This document shows positions 20,044 to 30,487 of a stretch of DNA of 64,000 nt, in pieces. A program made the position numbers and the translations under genes. Positions within the stretch are counted from its first letter, which is position 1. The number at the start of each line of letters is the position of its first letter. This stretch comes from Drechslerella dactyloides (lineage: Eukaryota > Ascomycota > Orbiliomycetes > Orbiliales > Orbiliaceae), in contig JAGTWJ010000002.1 in assembly GCA_020064725.1 (NCBI GenBank), positions 310,001-374,000 of the forward strand, given 5' to 3'. The notes under the pieces are model-generated. The model searched no databases. It was given only the letters and a program-made list of their open reading frames with translations, and was not told where the DNA came from.

Positions 20044-21541
20044 GGTGACGAAGATGTTGGTGGTGGTGATGATATCGAAGTCGGGCACGGGGTGGATAGG
20101 AGTGAAGCCGAGGTCGTGTTGCGGTTTAATTACGCGATGTTGAGATTACAGGGCACACTTTAATTACCAGACACGGATATTCCACATTCAGTTGGGTTTC
20201 TCGGCATCTTCACTGGTGAAGCTGCTGACCGCGATGCATGGTCGCTACCGTACCTTCTGACGATTCCTACTAACAGCTCCACGGTCTCATCATGTGCCCA
20301 TGTCACCTAGGCGAAGGTTTGCGATTTCGAAGGCGCTCCCGTGATGTAGACGTGCGGCACGGCGCCTCCTGCATGAAACGCCACCAGTGCCCCGATCGAG
20401 CATTGACAGTCTCCTATGCGTCATCTCGCCTAGCTCGCCTGGCTTCGAATTCACAGCTTCGCGAGTCTTTCGGGCATGACTACCCCAAAGGGGCAATGCG
20501 ATCGCGGTGTCTCGTCCCAGACGCTTCTCGAACGTCGTCCTGATGCAGTTCCGCCTTGTCCCAAGTCAAGTTGCAAGATTCGCGAAAAGACGGAGCGCAA
20601 AGTCGGCGTCAGACGAACAGACATTTTGATAACTCCAACTGGATTCAATTGCAACGCCAACCCAGCTGTAACTAACTTACCAACTGCCCATGCTGTCCTC
20701 GCGAACAGCCCTAGCGTCATCCGTCGTCATGCACGGCTGAGAAATTTTCGAGGAGGAGAGCAAGAAATTACAGACCAAGATCGCGAGATCTCGAACATGC
20801 ATAAACGCTCTCGGCGACAGACCCACTTGTTGCCGTGTCCCTCCTTGCTAGCAACTGCCGTTGTACCTCCCCGCAAATTACGGCCGAAGGGTACCTTCTA
20901 TATATAACCTTGCCGCCGGATTTTAGCCGGTTTAGACGGGTGCCACACCCGCGCAGAAGTTGTGTGCTAGTTACTATAGCACCATCGTATGTTCGACCAG
21001 CTGGTACCTGGAAGCCGCTGGTTATGTGGTTGGTTAGCGATAGGATGCCGTCAAGATGGCTTCAGAAAATTCATCGGGGTGGCGTGTATTGCAATTGTGT
21101 CTACGTGATTCATTTTCCTGCCAAGGGGGCCGGTGGTCCGGCCACCTTATTTAAAGACATTCTGACCCGCACTCCAGAATCGGCTAACCTCAGACTGACT
21201 CGGTTGTGAGCCGCATAGCATAACGGGCTGTCAACCTCGTCGATTAATCGAGAGCCCCGACTCGATCGCAGCATTGATAAAGGTCGGTCGCGGTCCGCTT
21301 TGAACGTTGGCTATACTTCATTCAATACATCAATTATACAATCAATCCACATATATATATCCGCACCCCCATCGACGGAGAAGATACATACTCTGATCAA
21401 TCTATTGAGACCACAAAAATCAACAATACACCAGCCTAGGCTTCCTTTACAACTCCACAGCTTTATACATTTGCAATAAAAACTTCTACACAAAATATTC
21501 ACGAACATACTTCGTTACTTTACGAAGCCCACATTCTCATT
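20044..21541. other. Intergenic, no gene supported
   Basis: About 1.5 kb. Frames at 20476-20907 and 20835-21209 show no domain or credible splice partner. The last 250 bp, AT-rich with CA-rich patches, are the likely promoter and 5' leader of the small Cys-rich protein gene at 21542. Confidence 0.35.
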
Positions 21542-21832
21542 ATGGTATGCATCGAGAAGGAGCCCATTAATTCGCGCAATCAGCTAACGTTTGTCCTTTT
21601 GTTGCAGGGTTCAATCTCGAAAGTCTTCTCTGTTTTCTCCACCCGCAGAGCCAGCATCTCCTCTGACTCGGCACCGATGCTCAAGCGCGAGCGCCGCCGG
21701 AGTCTTAAACTCAAGTCGCCAAAGTCGACAACAAAACGGCCCTGGTATCGCCAGCCATACATTAACAGCATGGACTTCATGTGTCCGACGTGCTGCGAAA
21801 GCCACTGCATCTGCGACGAAGTCTGGGTTTAA
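21542..21832 (+). CDS. Small cysteine-rich basic protein, first exon only ATG
   Basis: Proposed model: exon 1 is just ATG (21542-21544), then an intron at 21545-21607 (63 nt; donor GTATGC, GCTAAC branch site, TTGTTGCAG acceptor), then exon 2 at 21608-21832. The product is 75 aa beginning MGSISKVFSVFSTRRAS. A basic middle (RRRSLKLKSPKSTTKR) leads to a tight cysteine cluster near the C-terminus (CPTCCESHCIC). The cluster could bind a metal ion or form disulfides; there is no signal peptide in the spliced form. The intron is a multiple of three with no stop, so an unspliced 96-aa product is also readable. MGSIS resembles an N-myristoylation start, but the strict consensus fails because Lys occupies position 6. 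No family recognised. Confidence 0.55.
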   Translation: MVCIEKEPINSRNQLTFVLLLQGSISKVFSVFSTRRASISSDSAPMLKRERRRSLKLKSPKSTTKRPWYRQPYINSMDFMCPTCCESHCICDEVWV

Positions 21833-22348
21833 ATTTATAAAGTGCGACTGAGGAAGTTTGCACTTGTCCTTTATATCAGGTGGGTTCATTGTCGACCTCA
21901 AGTTTCTTCGAACATGCAACTAACTTTTGTGTCGCAGTCATTCTTTATACGCAAGATAATTGCTCTTTAATGTCGCTTTGATGATTTTTATTATTATGAT
22001 GTTGTCGGTTACTTTCGAGGACGGATATCTGGATGGGTATTCGTGGTTGAAGGGGTTTGGAGTTTGGTGCACCGAGGTTGCTATCACGATCGTTACTACT
22101 ATAGACTAGGGTTATACAGGAGTTTTGGGGCGTTTTTTCACAATATCATTCGTTATTTCAGGAACGAGTCTCGGCCTCTGACTCGAGGCTATTCACTATC
22201 GTCATATTCTACATTCACTACATTGTATATATTACCCAACGTAATCAGGCTATGATACATTACCTCCATGATAATTCAAAATATTCCACGAGTATATCAT
22301 ACGGCGGCGAGGGAGGGCTATGCAAGGCTTCATGAACGTACCGCGGCC
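21833..22348. other. Intergenic between convergent genes, nothing seen
   Basis: AT-rich spacer between the 3' ends of the small Cys-rich gene and the minus-strand F-box gene. No open frame with features. Confidence 0.4.
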
Positions 22349-23320
22349 TCATATCGTCCTGAAAACAGGCACGGGCACGGGCGGCACTGATATTTTTGCC
22401 AACTGCGGCCTCTGCGCCACCCACGACCGATCATACTGCGGCTGCATAATCGCTGTCGCGCGCAGCTGCCACTCGGGCGAGAAATCTGGAGTTGACACCG
22501 CTGAGAACAGCATCTCATGCGCTGCTGCCGTGTGCACAAGCCATTTCTCCATAGCCTGCACAGTCGCTCCCACGACTGCCTCGATCAGCTCGCGCACGGT
22601 CGTGCCTCTCGTAAGCTTAACACGTGCCTTCCACACGTCCTGCGGCGCATACGACCGCTCCGTCAATGCCAGCGTCACCGCCAGCTCCTGCTGCACAGTC
22701 CCAAGGTTGGCCCCGTTGGAATTCTCAGTGCACGCAAAGCCGTCATTGTAGCCTCCGTAGGGTGAGTCTGTCTCAACGCGTTCCCAACGGTAGTAATGCT
22801 CGAGCGAAAAGTGCGCAGGGCTGGACGGCGGCGAGCGGATGTACTGCCTCACGAGCAGCGGTGGCGGCACAGCGCCATGGTAGGCAAACTGCTTGGCAGG
22901 CTCCTCGGACAGCGTGCTAATGACAGGTTCGTCGAGGAAGCCGCAAGGAGTAATATCGCTCCACGTCCAGCGTGGATGGTCGCGGTACTTGTAGCTGTGG
23001 ACGACACCGGCTTTGAACGTGCAGGCGAATCGGGTAATGTAATTGCCGCGGTCGAGTGGTGCCTTGAGAAGTGTGTGGATTGCGACTGCGCCGTCCTGTG
23101 GCAAAGAATGCGAAGGGACGGGCGTGTAACGGGAGCGGCGGAAAGAAGGGGTATGGGCGAGGACGCGCTGGAACAGGGTGCAGGTCTGGCAGAGGGCGAG
23201 CTGCGCGGTGAAGTCCGGGAGGTAGTCGAAGATCTCGCGCAGAATCTCCACAGGGAGTGAGAGAATGGTTGGCCTTGGCCTTCTGGTGAAATCAAGGGGG
23301 TGGTCAGATATCGTCGCCAT
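22349..23320 (-). CDS. F-box protein (array member 2)
   Basis: A single exon of 323 aa, starting at the ATG at 23320 (AACATGG context). The F-box lies near residues 18-62: ILSLPVEILREIFDYLP, followed by LALCQTCTLFQRVLAHTPSF and RRSRYTPV. Further on are GFLDEPVI, the counterpart of the LDEPL-like motif of neighbouring F-box proteins, and TTVRELIEAVVGAT, the counterpart of their VRxFLE-like motif. This shared order of three elements supports common descent with members 1, 3, 4, 6 and 7. The presumed role is a substrate adaptor of SCF ubiquitin ligase. No repeat-type substrate domain is visible. Confidence 0.75.
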   Translation of the reverse strand: MATISDHPLDFTRRPRPTILSLPVEILREIFDYLPDFTAQLALCQTCTLFQRVLAHTPSFRRSRYTPVPSHSLPQDGAVAIHTLLKAPLDRGNYITRFACTFKAGVVHSYKYRDHPRWTWSDITPCGFLDEPVISTLSEEPAKQFAYHGAVPPPLLVRQYIRSPPSSPAHFSLEHYYRWERVETDSPYGGYNDGFACTENSNGANLGTVQQELAVTLALTERSYAPQDVWKARVKLTRGTTVRELIEAVVGATVQAMEKWLVHTAAAHEMLFSAVSTPDFSPEWQLRATAIMQPQYDRSWVAQRPQLAKISVPPVPVPVFRTI

Positions 23321-23762
23321 GTTTGGGGGAATCTTGATCACTTTGGGTGGAATAACCGCTGTTGGAAGAAAGCATGCAGGAGGAGGCTTCGGAATGAATC
23401 TCCGGTTGTATCACAGGAACTGGTGCAGATGCAAGCCGATAGAATGGAATGCTCGATATGCATGTCAACGGTGATTCGTCTCGCCAGCTGCGGGGCTGGT
23501 CAGCCGCACGGACGACCAACTTTCGAGACAAACGGGACGACCCTGCTGTAACCTTGTGTCGACCCTGCTTTGGCCGCCTCGGTCTCGAGCAGGTCTCCTG
23601 CTTTATCTCGTCGATTTAAAGCGGGTGCTGGGACCACGGCTCCTTGATCTTGCTTCTGGATCTCGTCTCCACCGATTCCTATAATACCACGCGGTCAATA
23701 AGCGTAAAATATACTATCCTGAGACCAGGAGCTCGTCCATTATAAGCTATATAATTGTGACG
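23321..23762. promoter_or_regulatory. Divergent promoter region between F-box members 2 and 3
   Basis: The 442 bp between two divergently transcribed F-box genes must hold both promoters. TATA-like stretches (AAAATATA, ATATAA) lie near 23710-23755, close to the start of member 3. No specific binding site was identified. Confidence 0.4.
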
Positions 23763-24437
23763 ATGTCGAGAAGGTCAAAGATGCATGTCACCAGCCTTCC
23801 GCCGGAACTCCAAATCGACATTCTCGGGCATCTCGAACTCGCAGACCAGATGCGAGCCAGCGCCGCCTATCCTCTCTGGAGCGAGCTCATCGGCTCCCAA
23901 CCCCTGCTGAGGACCCACTACTCCCACAAACATCTTCGCGGCGTGCACAGGTTGATCAGCGAAAGTCCCCATGTCGTCAAGTGCATTCTGGCCGGCAAGA
24001 GACTAAACTGGTACCTGTACAACGGCGAGAACATACTCCAGAGCCGGTTGCTCGACGAGCCGTTGTTTGCGCCATGGGTCACGGACAGCGATATCGCTCA
24101 ATGTCAAGCGAAGCCTGTGCTGCCGCCACTAGGGCGCGACTTCCAGCTCTGCGCGACATCATACGAATCTCGACTCGAGCCCTTCAATGTGACTGAGTTT
24201 ATAGCGCAATCGCCCACAACCGTCACGGTACGGCAGTTCCTCGAGCAGCTGTTCTTGCGACTCACGCTGCACGTGCCGGACAAAAGTCTGGGAAAGCACA
24301 GCTTGCTCTTGTTTTCGTTCGCCGGGTCTTTTATGCTATCGACATATTTAGCTGAGTACGACCTGCGAGGGCTCGTGTCCTACCAGAAGAACTACCACCG
24401 GTTTAGATACCGATCCGATGCTCTGAACTCCTTCTGA
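23763..24437 (+). CDS. F-box protein (array member 3)
   Basis: A single exon of 224 aa beginning MSRRSKMHVTSLPPEL. The F-box (SLPPELQIDILGHLELADQ, then SAAYPLWSELIGSQPLLRTHY) is at the very N-terminus. The LDEPLF motif is exact here (RLLDEPLFAPW, near residue 100), and the C-terminal motif reads TVRQFLEQLFLRLT. With 224 aa it is one of the two shortest members and shows the minimal family layout: F-box, about 50 residues, LDEPLF, about 55 residues, VRQFLE. The role is presumed to be an SCF adaptor; substrate unknown. Confidence 0.75.
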   Translation: MSRRSKMHVTSLPPELQIDILGHLELADQMRASAAYPLWSELIGSQPLLRTHYSHKHLRGVHRLISESPHVVKCILAGKRLNWYLYNGENILQSRLLDEPLFAPWVTDSDIAQCQAKPVLPPLGRDFQLCATSYESRLEPFNVTEFIAQSPTTVTVRQFLEQLFLRLTLHVPDKSLGKHSLLLFSFAGSFMLSTYLAEYDLRGLVSYQKNYHRFRYRSDALNSF

Positions 24438-24823
24438 GGGACCAGGGTTACAGGGTGTGCGTATATAAGAGCTTGCTGGGACTCGATGCGGGATGGCAGT
24501 GGTGCATGTAGCACCCGCGTCGATGCCCGCGTTCGTGACGGAGTCAAAGCGTGTTCATGCATCCAAGCCGCGTTGTGCTGACATTTTTGGGCTGCTGCGA
24601 GGCTGAGGTTTTCTTCGCCAATGTTACTCGAATCTTTCATATGCAACGTGCTGTACATACAAACCTACACGCATATGCGATAGTCCATCTACATACACTC
24701 GCATAATAGGAGTATGAATACGCGTGGTAGACCGCACCGCTTCAAGAATGCTCCAGCTATCGGGCCGCAGCCGCAATCGATACACCGTCTTTTTATTGCT
24801 TTGTCGCCAGAACCTCGTCCAAG
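24438..24823. other. Intergenic between F-box members 3 and 4
   Basis: 386 bp between two tandem plus-strand F-box genes. It should hold the terminator of member 3 and the promoter of member 4. Nothing specific was recognised. Confidence 0.4.
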
Positions 24824-25717
24824 ATGCTCCGTGACTTCCGACTCGGGACCATCATCTCCAATCGGGCGAGTCTAGCCTCAAGACTAATCTCCAATATCTG
24901 GATCACTCTCGCCAATCGGACAAAAAACCTTAGACTATGGGCAAGTCTGTGTAACCTGAGGCTGTACAAACCAGGTCCAGATATCACCGCAGCTCTCCCC
25001 GTAGAGCTGCAAGCCCACATTCTCTCTTTCCTTACCGTCGCCGACCATCACGTCATCAGCCAGACATGTCCTCTTTGGCGCGATATCCTCCGCTCGAGAA
25101 GTTTTATTACCACTCGCTACTTCGACTTTGCCGACGACTATCCGGCCGGGCTGCACCGTTTATTCGGTTGCCGCCGCACCAACACCTGGCTTGGATGCAC
25201 AATAGACAAAAGCGGCATCACCGATATCTTTGTGCTCTTTATCCCTGATTTTGACGAATTTCGCTGGGACAACCTGCCCGTGCGCAGGAACTTTATGGTA
25301 GAGTACATCAGCATATTCACCTCACCGCTACTGGATGACCCAGTTTTGAACCCAGCGCTGGTCGCTGGCGATCGAGATAGCGAGCTATGGACAGACTTTG
25401 GTCACTCTTTCATCCTGCAAAGTCTCGGTCCCGGAGCTCATATGGACAACCCAACAGCCATAGTACGCAGGAATCGAGGACTGCTCCCTGAAGCCGCGTG
25501 GAATCCTGGACGCGGCTCGCTGCGGAAGCTGCTTGAAATGATAGGGGAAGATGTATCTGACTATCCGCTTGACATGGCGGTAGACTTGAAGAATACGAGA
25601 ATGATTGTGGTGCCTGGAAGGACAATATTTTTCTTCCTGGTATTCAATGTAACTCAGATATCAAGCTCCGATTTGGTACAACAGATTCATCAGTTCAGGG
25701 CGCGAGCAAACATATAG
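24824..25717 (+). CDS. F-box protein (array member 4)
   Basis: A single exon of 297 aa. A 45-residue basic N-terminal extension (MLRDFRLGTIISN...) precedes the F-box ALPVELQAHILSFLTVADH, followed by SQTCPLWRDILRSRSFITTRYF. The segment GLHRLFGCRR matches the HxxF element that follows the F-box in members 1 and 7. PLLDDPVLNP is the LDEPL-like motif and GSLRKLLEMIGEDV the degenerate VRxFLE-like motif. The N-terminal extension could mean a later true start, but no nearer ATG precedes the F-box without cutting into the open frame. Presumed SCF adaptor. Confidence 0.72.
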   Translation: MLRDFRLGTIISNRASLASRLISNIWITLANRTKNLRLWASLCNLRLYKPGPDITAALPVELQAHILSFLTVADHHVISQTCPLWRDILRSRSFITTRYFDFADDYPAGLHRLFGCRRTNTWLGCTIDKSGITDIFVLFIPDFDEFRWDNLPVRRNFMVEYISIFTSPLLDDPVLNPALVAGDRDSELWTDFGHSFILQSLGPGAHMDNPTAIVRRNRGLLPEAAWNPGRGSLRKLLEMIGEDVSDYPLDMAVDLKNTRMIVVPGRTIFFFLVFNVTQISSSDLVQQIHQFRARANI

Positions 25718-26335
25718 AGTATACGAATACCTACATCGTGCATTGATTATATGTATCCCTGAGGATTCTGATCGACTCTACTACTATACTCAATTTACTA
25801 TATAGAAGTATACTTGTCGGTCTTGTATGGACATTAGATTTACGAAAGGTTATGCCTCCTAAGACAGCAGTCGCAAGTTAAATAGTTACCTAAAGCGTTC
25901 TATAAATCCAGTTGTGATACTCCAAGGCTCATTGGATTCTAGCAATTGTTTATGTACATCTTTCATCTATGGTTTGGGTAATATGTATAATTCAAAAAGT
26001 GGTTGGCTTAGGATACGTGTTTACGCGTATACGCCGGTCTATAGCTCTATACTCGAAATCTAGCTGATTGACGAATTAGTCCATAACCAAAGCTGACTGA
26101 GCATGAGGGTCACACCTAAACGTACTTTACGTAGTTATTTGTTCCACTCTAAGAGCCTGTCCTCCTCCGGGCCCGCTGCTCTTTCGCTACCAGCTTAGCT
26201 CTACCAGACACGAAGTCCTCGTCCCAATGTTCTGGAATTTCGCCCTAAAATAGGTATATACATAAAATAAGCATTCATCATGACATCATATACAACGTCC
26301 GTATATATTGTGGATATACTGATTCGTTAAAAATT
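25718..26335. other. Intergenic between convergent F-box genes, nothing seen
   Basis: AT-rich spacer, 618 bp, between the 3' ends of members 4 and 5. No frame or RNA gene recognised. Confidence 0.4.
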
Positions 26336-27214
26336 TCAAGCATCAACCTCAGCCTCGGCCTCGACTTCCCAATACTGCCCCCACACCCACACATGCCCCA
26401 GCCCACCGCCGACCCCGCGGATTATATTCCTGCGATAATACATCCGCATGCCCGCGAACGTCGCATACCCATTCAACACATCGGCTGCATGCACGTCCGT
26501 GCGTCGATACCGGTGCAGTAGAGGGAGATACATGATGGCTCGTTCAAACATACCGTAGATTGCGCCTTCCGTGTCCTTAGTGTTCACGCGGCGAGTTTCA
26601 TTGTCGATGGAGGCCTGGATTGCGTGCACGATGTCGCGGACGGTGACAGCCTCGGCCACGCCGGACTCGGAGATCGGTGTGCAGACGGTTAGGGACCGGC
26701 CGGTTTGAGGGGTGAACTCAAAGGTGGTGACGGCGGGAACGGTTGCGTTTTCCGACATGACGGGGAGGTTATCGAGGGCTGTTGTGGTGAGCTTTGTCGG
26801 GCTGGAGCCTAGTGACATGCGGCCGGTGGTTGTGCTAATGGAGATCCGTTCGAAGACTGGATGTAGGGCGAGCTGGCCACCGCCTTTGCGGAACTTGGAG
26901 CGTCGTTTCTCGTAGGGGAGGCGGAAGGTTTGTTTGAGGATTACGTCTGATTGCGTGGTTTGTACGAGCTGTCGGAAGTCACGGCAGGCGGCGGAGAAGT
27001 GCAGGAAGTCCGTGTAGCTCAGGCAGTCGTAGGTGAGAATTTGGGTCCATTGTCGCGGGGTCAGCCCGTGAATACGGGGTTTCGCAGCGTGCACAAGCGA
27101 GTGAAAGCTCCGGCTGACGAGCTTGACGGACTCATGAAGCTCGAAGTAGGGAAGCTGGCTAAATATCTCAAGCCAGAGCTCGGTGGGGACGCGGTCTTGC
27201 GCGGACAGTTGCAT
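26336..27214 (-). CDS. F-box protein (array member 5, divergent)
   Basis: A single exon of 292 aa. The F-box begins almost at the N-terminus (RVPTELWLEIFSQLPYFEL, then VKLVSRSFHSLVHAAK). Unlike the others, a second hydrophobic helical segment of similar pattern follows (LTPRQWTQILTYDCLSYTDF, CRDFRQLV), which may be a degenerate second F-box or part of an extended one. The C-terminal part contains VRDIVHAIQASIDN in the position of the family's VRxFLE-like motif; I do not see a clear LDEPL motif. Its membership in the same subfamily as its neighbours is therefore weaker. Presumed SCF adaptor. Confidence 0.68.
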   Translation of the reverse strand: MQLSAQDRVPTELWLEIFSQLPYFELHESVKLVSRSFHSLVHAAKPRIHGLTPRQWTQILTYDCLSYTDFLHFSAACRDFRQLVQTTQSDVILKQTFRLPYEKRRSKFRKGGGQLALHPVFERISISTTTGRMSLGSSPTKLTTTALDNLPVMSENATVPAVTTFEFTPQTGRSLTVCTPISESGVAEAVTVRDIVHAIQASIDNETRRVNTKDTEGAIYGMFERAIMYLPLLHRYRRTDVHAADVLNGYATFAGMRMYYRRNIIRGVGGGLGHVWVWGQYWEVEAEAEVDA

Positions 27215-28191
27215 TCTGATGCCGATATATGTGTTGACTATGTGGTATTTTTGTTAAGGGCCGTCTTGAATGCTAATTACGAGACTAGGTGGTTGCGGTT
27301 GGAAGCCGAGGAGCTGGGTCGATATCTCATCCACGAAAATCCCGATCAATATCAAAGGGGGTTCAAGACAGTGATATATTGCAGCGAGGAGCTACCCGTT
27401 TCGCCTTCGCCGAGCTTACTTGTCAGATACAGCATTGAGCGGTTGCTGCTTCTACATTGGGCTTGCAATGCACAAGGGTGGCCAAGGTCAGACCTCAGTA
27501 CAGGTTTGGTCTGCAACTGCACAGCTGTTTTGGGCATTTTAGGCATGTATACACGGGGTGCAAATGCATCGTAGGAGACTTCAACGGGAATTGCGTATAC
27601 GGCTTGTGGTAATGTGTAAGGCTTAACGTCAGTTCAAGGAGAGCGAGAAGGAATTTTCAAGGCGGGTTTTCAAGAGAGGAAATGTCGAAATCGGCGGGAC
27701 TTAATCCATTTTCGAAGTGTCCAGCGCGAGAAGTCTCCGCGCCTGACCGGTGAGAAACAAGACACTGTGCAGTTGTTGATGTGCTAGCAAGTTTAAGCCA
27801 AGCATGCATGTTGACATCCAATGGTGTGCAGATACCCGGCTGCAGTATTCCTGCAGGGGAGTTGTACAAATTTAAAATCAAAGATGGTATTCAGATTGAC
27901 ATTACTAGTACAAAATCATTCGTGCTTCACAAAAAATTATGACACAAATATATCGGCATTGGTAGGTCGTAACGAAATTTGAAATCTCATGTAGTACATA
28001 TAGCTCCGCCTCGGGTGATCGGGACCTTATGCCAAAATCTCCTTAAATCCAACTGCAGACAACGGACAAAATGGACGAAATCGAAACCAGACGACCACAC
28101 ATCCACGAAAACACAGCAGGCTAAACATTAGTAAACTCGAAGGTATCGGGGCCCATTGACTAACAGCCAGCGAGCGCTTCGCCAGACTGGA
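27215..28191. other. Intergenic, no gene supported
   Basis: 977 bp between two minus-strand F-box genes. The left part is the promoter of member 5, the right part the 3' flank of member 6. Plus-strand frames that enter from 26951 are shadows of member 5. Confidence 0.4.
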
Positions 28192-29484
28192 TCAAGCTAC
28201 CAACATCTCGACGTCAGGTGCAGCTAGAACAATATTGCCTTGATTGGCCTCCATTTCTGCAACTTTAGGGCTCTCGGAAATGACCTCAGCGTCGAATACA
28301 ATGGTTAACGCTTGGCTTCCTGCACCCCTAACGAAATGCAGACCCTGAATGACAATCGTGGCGTCCTCAATAGCCTTCTTCCTCTCAGCCTTGGCCAGCT
28401 TTTGAGATGCCAGGACCACAGGATCGACGATCTGCTGTGGTTGTGGGTTGCCGCCCTCGTCGCCACCGTCATCGCTGTCACTATCGCTATTACTGGCGGT
28501 TTCGTCTTCATCGTCAAGCTCTTCGCGACTGACGATATCACTAACAAGATTTCGGCGGATTTCAAGTAAGAGTTTGCCGAGGGTGAGGCAGGACCAATTG
28601 ACTCCGTCGTCCCGGATGACGTCGCAGACGAAAGTGCCATTGGAGACGGCCATGCGGGTAGTGATCTTGGCAGGTGCGATCGTTGAGGCCTCGGTATTTT
28701 CTTGGATGCTCTCTTGGGTGTTCTCTTGGGTGTTCTCTTGGGTGTTCACCTGAGTATTCTCCTGGGCAGCTTGTTGGGCGGTCTCTTCAGTGGCCTCCTG
28801 AGCAGTCTCCTGAGTAGTCTCTTGAGTGGCCTCTTGGGTGTTCTCGCCAGTGCTGTTCTCATCTTGGGTGCTCTCGGTAGCTTGTGGGACCTCTACATCA
28901 TCCATAATCGAGAACTGGCAATGGAGCTTGGTGATCATATCTTCCGAGGTAAAAAAGTTACATTCGATAGCCATCTCGTTGAGAATTGAAAGATTTGCAA
29001 TCGGAGTTGTTATTGGGGGTGCAATAAAAGTCGATTGTTGAGAGCTACCCTCAGAGCTTCCTTCTGAGCTTGCCTGAGGCTGCTGAACCTTGTCCGTGAT
29101 CTCCAGAGAGGAAATGCATTTGACCGTGGTCGTCTCCACTCCGTCGAGGGCCCCAAAGATCTCTTTGATGAGAGACTCGTCGACGAGACACGGCGAACCG
29201 AGCATCTCATACTTGTCTTGACACTTGAAAGTGAGCGTCTTGCCATCGAGGAGAAGACTATGAATCTTCAAGGGATTGTAGTATGCCAGCTCGAAGCTTT
29301 GCTGGGGCAACCAGGGAGCGATGGAAAACCGCCCTCCGCTATGGCGTTTACGGATGACCTGTCGCCAGACCCTGCAGACATGCTCGAGATTGAGCTTGGC
29401 ATCCCAAGGGAGGTAGCCAATTATTTGTTCGTGTAGTTCGATCGGGAGATCGCTGAAGCCGGCGGAGGGTACGTCCACATCCAT
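28192..29484 (-). CDS. F-box protein (array member 6) with Thr/Gln/Glu repeat tract
   Basis: A single exon of 430 aa from the ATG at 29484 (MDVDVPSAGFSDLPIEL). The F-box (DLPIELHEQIIGYLPWDAK, then LEHVCRVWRQVIRKRHS) is followed by KIHSLLLDGK, the LDEPL-like CLVDESLIKEIFG, and the motif LGKLLLEIRRNLV. Inserted between the last two is a tract of about 65 residues built from ETQE, NTQE and TAQE units, and further on an acidic NSDSDSDDGGDEGG stretch, making this the longest member. The repeat tract is encoded by a minisatellite-like region at about 28700-28852, so its length may vary between strains. Presumed SCF adaptor; the repeat insertion's role is unknown. Confidence 0.75.
   Translation of the reverse strand: MDVDVPSAGFSDLPIELHEQIIGYLPWDAKLNLEHVCRVWRQVIRKRHSGGRFSIAPWLPQQSFELAYYNPLKIHSLLLDGKTLTFKCQDKYEMLGSPCLVDESLIKEIFGALDGVETTTVKCISSLEITDKVQQPQASSEGSSEGSSQQSTFIAPPITTPIANLSILNEMAIECNFFTSEDMITKLHCQFSIMDDVEVPQATESTQDENSTGENTQEATQETTQETAQEATEETAQQAAQENTQVNTQENTQENTQESIQENTEASTIAPAKITTRMAVSNGTFVCDVIRDDGVNWSCLTLGKLLLEIRRNLVSDIVSREELDDEDETASNSDSDSDDGGDEGGNPQPQQIVDPVVLASQKLAKAERKKAIEDATIVIQGLHFVRGAGSQALTIVFDAEVISESPKVAEMEANQGNIVLAAPDVEMLVA
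28700..28852 (-). repeat. Coding minisatellite (Thr-Gln-Glu units)
   Basis: Degenerate 12-15-nt units related to plus-strand CTCTTGGGTGTT lie within F-box member 6. The units at 28720-28748 are nearly identical and the rest more diverged, which fits growth by replication slippage. Confidence 0.75.
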
Positions 29485-30487
29485 GTTTGGTATAAATGTT
29501 GAGACTTCGGCCGGTCTGGTCAAATAGACATGGACGCTGGTGCGGTGCGTTTCTTGAGTCTGGAAAACGATTTATTTGGATATTGATGGGTCCCAAAAAG
29601 TTGTGGATAGATGGCTACGCGTCTGATTGTGGGAGACGTTAGTGAGAGCAGGTTGAAAGCCTCCATCTCCCTCAAAGTGCTACCGGGAGGCTGACCGAAA
29701 GCTTAAACCTGGAGCCTGAAGTTACTCCTGGAGAGCTTGCGAGGCTGATCAAACTTACTTGTGGTAGGCTACAGGTTTTACTGAAGTCGCGCTTGACCAC
29801 ACAAACAAGATCGGTTGGATTTATCGAAGCTGAACCAGCAGCGCGATCGTTCTGGATGTTATTTCAAGAACTGAAGTACGGAGCCGACTGATTTCTGAGA
29901 GAGCTCTAATTTATCCAGCGTGGTTGAGGCGGTAAGCAAGCGGACTGAAGCTCTGGATGTGAAGTGGGCTCAATTTGGCTCAAGGATCCGGCGAGATAAC
30001 CCGCGCTCAAACCCCGCAGCTCCCGCGTCTTCATCGGAGTCACGCAGAGAACGTAATTTAGTCTTGATAAGGGCCAACTCAGGACGTGATGGTCCCGCCA
30101 GAACAAGGCGCCTCACCGCCGTGAGTCCTGCATGGACAGTCATCTCCATATGGATCCTTCGGCCAAGCTTCCCGCGGACAGGCACGTACCCAGTTACCTA
30201 GTTGCGGTCGGGCAGCCTTGTCGACGCGGCATAATCATGCAGGCGGCCGAAGCGAGCCAATGCAGCCCGCGTCCACGCACCGGGGGAATTGCGAGTAGGA
30301 TCCTGAGCCTGCGGAGAGGAAAGTGTTGTCGCCTGTTGCGGCTTCGCTTTTGGCCGGGCACCCCTGTCACGCAGTCTTGGCGGCGACACACGCTTCGCAA
30401 CAGCCATGCTCTCGCCATGCATCATCACCATCTCGATTCCCTCCTCGCCTTCCATCCCGCGTTACAACCTTCGCTTTGACCCACACG
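29485..30487. other. Intergenic between divergent genes, no gene supported
   Basis: About 1 kb containing the promoters of F-box member 6 (minus) and the NYN-domain gene (plus). An in-frame upstream extension of the NYN gene to 30323 exists but has spacer-like composition. Confidence 0.4.

Noticed and set aside
22517..23295. Frames on both strands overlapping F-box member 2
   Set aside because: Shadows of the 323-aa F-box gene; no domain.
28702..28989. Leu/Gly-rich plus-strand frame that looks like membrane helices
   Set aside because: It is the antisense of the Thr-Gln-Glu repeat in F-box member 6; the hydrophobicity is an artefact of the repeat.
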